Assembly: GCA_007644065.1 (NCBI GenBank)
Contig: VJWN01000008.1
Coordinates: 1,056,411 to 1,120,410, forward strand
Reading direction: 5' to 3'
Length of the DNA stretch: 64,000 nt
Source: Margaritispora aquatica
Taxonomy: Eukaryota > Ascomycota > Leotiomycetes > Helotiales > Discinellaceae
In this document: positions 58,207-64,000 of the stretch, in pieces
Layout of the letters: every line of letters begins with the position of its first letter
Position numbering within the stretch: position 1 is the stretch's first letter
Notes under the pieces: generated by a model
The model's input: the letters and a program-made list of their open reading frames with translations, nothing else
What the model was told of the DNA's origin: nothing
The model's database searches: none
Position numbers and translations under genes: made by a program

Positions 58207-61200
58207 GATGGCTCCCATGTTGGCCGCGGCCTGGATAAAGCGGATAGATGGCTGTCACGAATAGGAATGGGACATGAATGATGCATTGGGCGGTGTTTTT
58301 CACTATTTTTTTTTCTCTCGGCGTATTGGGATATCATGGTTTTACAAGAGGGTTGGAGAGTTGATGAATGGGGAGAGCAAGGAATGGTGAGCGGAAGATA
58401 GTGGAATGTTGGACACTGGGTCTGGGAATAAGGGCAAGGGCTTTGGAATTCTAGATGGATGGAAGGGCGGCAAGATGGATGGGTGAGTTGATGAAGGACG
58501 GTGTGACGGTGGCAGTGATGAAGCATTTTGTACGACGTCGGGGAGGGCTGCATATATGGACATGTGTAAGTAGGAAAGGGGGTAGGGGGAGAGGGAGGGT
58601 GGTCGTCAGGTGAGACGAATGGAGATAGGGTACAGCTTGATATTTTTGACACGTATGTGCGTATTCTTGTGAAGGTTGTGAATAGAATAGGGGTTTGCAG
58701 GTGAGGTCTGTGTTTTGGGTCTGGATTTGGGTCTTGGTCTCCCTTTTTGGTTTTTTGGGGGGGGGAGGATCATGACCTGTCCTGTTTCCAAGTGGAGATA
58801 CATCATACATGAATGACCACACTGGTACACTGGTACACTGGTAAAATTATCTCACCGATTCATGTGTGCGTATGTGTGTGTCTTTGGTCGAAAAGGAAGG
58901 AGCATGGAAAGAAAGAAATGAAGTGAAATGAAGTGACGATCGTGCAGGTAGCTCAGGTGGTTCTTCTCGAGAGTCAGGTGCAAGAGTCGAGAGAGTCAAG
59001 AGAGTCAAGAGAGTCAAAAAAATGTCAGGACTCTAAACGTCATGATTTACAATGCTTGTTACCATAGCTTTTTTTTTTTACTTTCTCTCCCTTTGAATGA
59101 AAGCCATCATCCCATCAGCCGTCATCTCATCTCATGCCGTTTCGTTTCATCTATTCTCGAAGATGTGACTGTAGGATGGATGGATGGATGGATGGATGGA
59201 TGGATACCGTTTGATGGGGAAACGTCCAAGCAATGGGTATCAAAATGTTTCTCTCTCCCTCCCTCCCTCTCTCCCTCCCTCTCTCTGCTCAAGGTCTGGT
59301 TTTGGTCTGATCTTTTCCAAGCGAGGTCAGTGTTAGTGTTAGTGTTAGTGTCGGAGTTAATTATCAGTGTCAGTGTCGGTGTTGGGTGTCAGTGTCACGA
59401 TGTGTTGTACAAAATCTAATTTTATATCTTGGGGTTAGATGGGGATGGGGGCAAGGGAGGCATGGATGTGAGGCGAGATGCGAGGAAAGGGAGAGAGATG
59501 GATGATGGTCTGGTCAGAGAGCAGAGCAGAGCAGGGGGGTTTTTGTAAGGGAGAGGAACTGTCAACTACTCTCAATTCCGATTGAGAGGGGGAAAAAAAT
59601 GGTCGGAGAAGGAAAAGTCTGAAAAGTGCGTCATTGCGTTTTTCTTATTTTATTTTATCATATCATACAATAGGGCAAAGGAAAGGAAAGGAAAGGAAGG
59701 CATGATTTTCGGTTTAATTGCGAGTGGAGTCGGGAGTGTCGGTGATGATCGATGATGATGATGATGATGAGCGTTTGCGTTTCCTTATCCCCCTTTTTTT
59801 ACTAGGTGAGGTGGGTGAGGTGGGTAAGGTATGGGATGGGTATGGGTATGGGTATGGGGTGGAGTGGGCAATTGGAGGTCTGTGGTCGATTTTCTTTTTT
59901 TTCTTTCGGGAGGCGGTTTTAAGGTAAAGGATGTAATTTTAGGCAGAGAGGGGGGGGAGAGAGAGGGGGAGGTTAGGGTTAATCAGATTTTATGTAAGCT
60001 TTCATCCCAGACTTTGGGTAGATCTAGAAAAGTGAGTGAGTGATAGTAAAGCTAGGTAGGAATAGATTGAGTTTGTATACAATACTATACAGTACATACA
60101 TCCATACATATGATGGGATGATGGGATGATGGGATGATGGGATGGGAGAGAGAAAAAGGTTTCACGTGTGAGAGGGCATGAAGAGATGATTGGTGTGACG
60201 CGTGCAGAGTTCAAAACAACACGGTCGCGTGGTGCATATACGTGCATATACGTGCATACGTGCATGCGTGTTCAATACCTGTAATGTTCAATAATAGGTG
60301 AGCTTTAAGGTACCTTTCACACCTTCCCACCTTCACGCCTCAAGGTTTTGTTCGTGTCGTGTTTGTTGATTTAGCGCCCGCGTTGTATTGTTATTCTTGG
60401 TAACCATCCTCTCCTCTCCTCTCCTCACCTCGCTTCAACATCCACTATTCAGCCGAGCTCAGCTCAGCTTAGCCCATCAATGTGAAAGATTCAAGATTCA
60501 AGATTCAAGATTTACCTGCAATTCTCATAGTTCCATAGTTCCACCACTTTTAGGCCTCTTGCTTGACAATCACCCATATCCATGCTGATATTCATGACCA
60601 TGTCCATGACCAGTTGGACCACGATCACCACTTAACCACTGCTTAACCACTTGAGAACCGCTTGACCACTTGCAAGGCCGGCGCATCTTGGATCTTGGAA
60701 CTCGGGAGATCGCTGATCCAATCGATTGCATTTGGATGAGAATTAATGAGATACTGTAAACCTTGATACCGTACCATACAGTAGTACCACATCATACCAT
60801 ACCGTACCAGACTTTTACATTTGCAATTGCAATTGCAATTGATGCAGCCATCGTGGACATTACAGAGAAATTTCAAACCCTCATACAGTGTGCACTGGGA
60901 CGACTGGATACCACAATACAGGTTACTTTCAACTTTGATCCACATTAATACCATTGATATCGATATCTGGAACCCACAGCAGTCTGCAGTCTGCAAGTCT
61001 CCAGGCCAAGGAAGAAAAAAAAAGAACTTCCTTTTGCCTCTAATATCTCCTACCTGGGTTACCCAATGGTCACTGGACGACGTTGATTGTACCTGAGACC
61101 TACGTCTTACCCTACTTTGAAAAGTACAGGACAGGACAGGACAGGATAGGAACTGTACTTTTAACTGTACTCAGATACGGAGTAGCATTGCATACAGTGC

Positions 61201-62378
61201 ATACAGGACCTGGGACTTGCTCTCCCGAGGAATCAATCGCGCTCTCGCACCTCGTCGGTTTGCGTTTGACAAGTTCACGGGTGTTTTTGGACGTGCTGTG
61301 CAGACAGAGCTGCTCGTTTCTAAAACTCACCGTTCAAATCGAATTATTTCAGTCTCTGCGCTTGCGCCTGTTCTTACCTTTACCCCCCCGCTCTAACCCC
61401 TTCGCATCAGATCGATCCATCTCAACTTCCTTCGACTGATCAACCTGTTTTACCGCCAAGTCGATTTATTACTGGAACTGGAACTGGAACTGGTGCTGGA
61501 ACTGGTACACTAGCTACCTCTCTCCTCTCGATTCCCAAGTCTAAGGTGCTTTGAGGTTAGGGACCGCGTTCTATCTCTGGACCTGCACACTTCTTCCATC
61601 CTTGAGCTGCTCCTCCTCTACCTCTACCTCTACCTCTACCTCTACCTCTACCTCTACCTCTACCTCTACCTCTACCTCTACCTCTACCTCTACCTCTACC
61701 TCTACCTCTACCTCTACCTCTACCTCTACCTCCTCCTTGTCCTCCTCACAACTGTGCCGTACAGTACAGGACAAGACAGTACTTCCCTCCTACCTTGATC
61801 CTCACCAGTCACCAGCCACGAAATCCATTCTTGCAACATCCTCCCCCCTCCCTCCTCCCACCTTGGATTTCGAATCGCAACCCTCGAACCGCATTCTCAA
61901 TACCTCCTCCACCACTACCACCAACATATCAAAGTTTTCCCTCCTCTTCTGATTAATCGACGACGCGATAGGTCGTTACACACAATCCTCTCTTCCACCA
62001 TTCTTGAGACATTCGATCGAGTATTGATCTTGAAGACTGTTCACCCTTGCTTCCACTTCCACTTCCCTCTGGGACTTTTATCCGTGGAATCCACCTGACG
62101 GAGTAATATCCAATCTCGGTCCACAATTCGATCGCCCATCCTAGCCAGCGCACTTCAGCACCCACTTACACTAACTACCGTGAGCATCCCTCCATATCTT
62201 TGCATAGTCATCTGCAAGTCCTTTTTGCTCCAGATTCTTCAACCTACGAAGGGAAAAAAAAATACTAATACCAGATGCTGCAGCCTCCTCGACCTCATCA
62301 CCACTTACTCACGATTGAAATACGCGTAAATTTATCGTCAAAGACTACCTAATACCGCCGCGTTGTCGACTCATCGCG
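58207..62378. other. Microsatellite-rich spacer and leader upstream of forkhead gene
   Basis: A 4.2 kb block without a credible gene. From about 59170 it is packed with short tandem repeats: (GGAT)8 at 59174-59205, CTCC/CTCT runs near 59250-59285, TTAGTG units near 59335, (GAT)n at 59751-59770, GGGTAT units near 59836-59857, TGATGGGA units at about 60111-60146, a TGCATATACG-type repeat near 60235-60270, TTCAAGA units at about 60488-60511, GGACA units near 61128-61146 and CTGGAA units near 61472-61510. The plus strand is strongly pyrimidine-rich from about 61370 towards the forkhead ATG, suggesting a long promoter and 5' leader. Confidence 0.6.
61615..61732 (+). repeat. (CCTCTA)n hexanucleotide microsatellite, about 19 units
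   Basis: An essentially perfect tandem array of the hexamer CCTCTA spans about 118 bp, roughly 650 bp upstream of the forkhead start codon. Open frames across it (TST repeats on one strand, EVEV on the other) are by-products of the repeat. Such arrays mutate quickly in length. Confidence 0.9.
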
Positions 62379-64000
62379 ATGTCGTCGACGCGTTATTCGC
62401 AGCAGCCGCTGCAGATCTACCAAGATTCAACATCCTCCTTTGACCAAGCCCAGATGCCTTTGTCCGACAATGCGAATTCGAGAAAGCAATCGCCGCTTCG
62501 ACCGATTAAAAATGCGGCGTCGAGGAGGAATATCGTGTTCAACCCACCCCAAGCTGGAGTCAGCAAGCAGTCGCCCCTAAAATTGGCAAACCAGAACTCG
62601 AGCTCGCCATTACGAGCACCATTTGGTAGCAACAACAAATTAAATATCGTAGCAATGCCACCACCCGGAGGACCAAGATTTAACACGGATTCAATGGAGA
62701 AAAAGCAACCGATCATGTCCAAATTCAAGCCACAAAAGGCCTTGTTCACGACATTCAATGCCCAACCACTCGTTGATAAGGAGAACTACCCACAACAGTA
62801 CTACCAGGCACCTGCAAATCCATACAGCGAAGGGTTGAATAGGGCAAACTTTTCTTTGGAGGGGTTATATGGTTCTAGGCCACTTCAGAAGAAGCGAACA
62901 TTACTGGAGGCCGCCCCCATACATGAATCTAGACCGTTGAAGAAGACGAAGGTCGAAGAGCCCGAATCAAAAGAGGAGCCATTGGTGCTCAAGGAGCTTC
63001 CGGATCCAACTTCATTCGAGCCACTTCACGACGATGGAACCAAGCCAACGCACAGTTACGCGCAGCTGATAGGCATGTCGATCTTGAGAGCGCAAAATCG
63101 ACGACTTACCTTGGCTCAGATCTACAAGTGGATCTCAGATACATACTCTTTCTATGGTGCAACAGATGCAGGATGGCAGAACAGCATTCGGCATAATCTG
63201 AGCTTGAATAAAGCCTTCATTAAACAGGAGAGACCAAAGGATGATCCAGGAAAGGGCAACTACTGGGCGATCCAACCAGGGATGGAGCACCAATTCATCA
63301 AAGAGAAACCACAATCTCGAAAGTCGGCAAGTCAGGCTCAAAATCAAAGTGCTCCTATCCTTCCGGCAAGTCTGCCTGGTTCGAGTCAACCAGAGATCGT
63401 GCATTTCAAGGCACCGGCATTACCTCCAACACCTGAGCTGCCCTCGTCTCAGAAGCAATATACCGCACTTCCAGAGTCATCTCATTTGACTCCTGTTCAG
63501 GAGCTGTCATCTGATGCTACAATTCCTGCATCCGATGCGGTACTTACAGATCAAGAAGATGAGCCAAATCGAGCCGCGCCATCCTCTCCGCTAATCCAAT
63601 CTTCTCCTCCAACGGCTTTGATGAACTCATCACCACCTCCTCCCGTTTCTCGTCACTCTTCTAAGCGAAACGATACACCACCTCCACCAGTGCCTCGATT
63701 TCATTCCTCGTCAAGATCGCGGTCACACAAGCGCAAATATGCTTCAATGGACGACAGTGGTTACTTCTCATCCCTGGACTCGTCAGCTATGCGACCTCAT
63801 CGACTACTTGCCGATGCTGACCGGCCAAGGATCAAGCGTGGTCGTGCTGAAGAAGAGATTGCCCGTCTTCGCGGCTCTTCTTACGACAGTCCCACCAAGA
63901 ATCGAGCATCTTTCATTCCACCTTCATCATCACCGTTGCGCATTCGACATAACCTCAAGAATGAAGGCTCACAAATGCTTCCACCTCTAACGCCTGCAGT
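62379..64000 (+). CDS. Forkhead transcription factor, HCM1/Sep1 type (3' end outside window)
   Basis: Winged-helix regulator; fungal relatives without an FHA domain (yeast Hcm1, fission-yeast Sep1) drive S-phase or septation genes. The frame is open from ATG 62379 (MSSTRYSQQPLQIYQDST) to the window edge, 540 complete codons without an intron, so the 3' end is missing. The N-terminus is basic and disordered with repeated SPLR/SPLK-like sites (SRKQSPLRP, SKQSPLK) that could be CDK targets, then LVDKENYP. The forkhead domain spans about residues 225-310: HSYAQLIGMSILRAQNRRLT, WQNSIRHNLSLNKAFIKQER with recognition helix NSIRHNLSLN, and GKGNYWAIQPG. Pro/Ser-rich sequence with more SP/TP sites follows. 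No FHA domain precedes the forkhead, which favours HCM1/Sep1 over Fkh1/2. Confidence 0.92.
   Translation, partial: MSSTRYSQQPLQIYQDSTSSFDQAQMPLSDNANSRKQSPLRPIKNAASRRNIVFNPPQAGVSKQSPLKLANQNSSSPLRAPFGSNNKLNIVAMPPPGGPRFNTDSMEKKQPIMSKFKPQKALFTTFNAQPLVDKENYPQQYYQAPANPYSEGLNRANFSLEGLYGSRPLQKKRTLLEAAPIHESRPLKKTKVEEPESKEEPLVLKELPDPTSFEPLHDDGTKPTHSYAQLIGMSILRAQNRRLTLAQIYKWISDTYSFYGATDAGWQNSIRHNLSLNKAFIKQERPKDDPGKGNYWAIQPGMEHQFIKEKPQSRKSASQAQNQSAPILPASLPGSSQPEIVHFKAPALPPTPELPSSQKQYTALPESSHLTPVQELSSDATIPASDAVLTDQEDEPNRAAPSSPLIQSSPPTALMNSSPPPPVSRHSSKRNDTPPPPVPRFHSSSRSRSHKRKYASMDDSGYFSSLDSSAMRPHRLLADADRPRIKRGRAEEEIARLRGSSYDSPTKNRASFIPPSSSPLRIRHNLKNEGSQMLPPLTPA

Noticed and set aside
59970..59984. GGTTAGGGTTA resembling a telomere repeat
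   Set aside because: Only about one and a half units are present, inside a region of mixed simple repeats, so it is not evidence of a chromosome end or an interstitial telomere.
61551..61952. 133-codon ORF of TST repeats and its antisense EVEV ORF
   Set aside because: Both are created by the CCTCTA microsatellite, which has no stop in these frames; the flanks are low complexity.

Overview
The window is nuclear DNA of a filamentous ascomycete, most likely a leotiomycete (Helotiales, Sclerotiniaceae-like). The evidence is short 45-130 nt introns with GTRNGT donors and CTRAC-type branch sites, fungal-only families (WOPR regulator, Mid1, fungal transcription-factor domain proteins), a secreted PL1 pectate lyase and a tuberin gene. 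The lineage is inferred from gene content; no rDNA or species marker is present. I recognise 18 genes, plus one pseudogene and a few weak small ORFs. Exon coordinates were read by hand from frame continuity and splice signals. For the main multi-exon genes the spliced lengths were checked to be divisible by three.

Layout. 1-9.3 kb: secreted pectate lyase (+), FAD-dependent oxidoreductase (-) and, divergent from it, tyrosyl-DNA phosphodiesterase TDP1 (+). 9.3-15.6 kb: about 6.3 kb without a convincing gene, leading into a single-exon WOPR-domain master regulator (Reg1/Sge1/Ryp1 type). 18.3-25.3 kb: mitochondrial cardiolipin synthase (+), a small secreted protein (-), a GNAT acetyltransferase (+) and the mitochondrial tRNA-modification GTPase MSS1 (+), whose conserved C-terminal Cys motif lies on a 19-nt last exon. 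25.3-30.8 kb: gene-poor, with one tiny GRGGYN-repeat protein (-). 30.8-40.0 kb: exportin CSE1 (-) and tuberin TSC2 (+), divergently arranged. 41.6-46.1 kb: three related fungal transcription-factor-domain genes, the first a pseudogene. 47.5-52.9 kb: aspartokinase HOM3 (-) and the RFX-type regulator RFX1 (-). 54.7-58.2 kb: YOP1/DP1 ER-shaping protein (+) and calcium-channel subunit MID1 (+). 58.2-62.4 kb: microsatellite-rich spacer upstream of a forkhead transcription factor (HCM1/Sep1 type), which runs off the right edge.

There is no operon-like or obvious biosynthetic cluster. The genes are mostly conserved housekeeping and regulatory loci, interspersed with two secreted proteins and a small locally duplicated regulator family. 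Mitochondrial function is represented by CRD1 and MSS1, nutrient and growth signalling by TSC2, HOM3 and MID1, and developmental or virulence regulation by WOPR, RFX and forkhead. I found no transposon with an intact ORF, no tRNA or rRNA gene and no CRISPR array. No clear candidate for a wholly new system is visible. The most unusual signals are the decaying/intact regulator trio, the 19-nt coding exon, the long empty region before the WOPR gene and the GRGGYN peptide gene.
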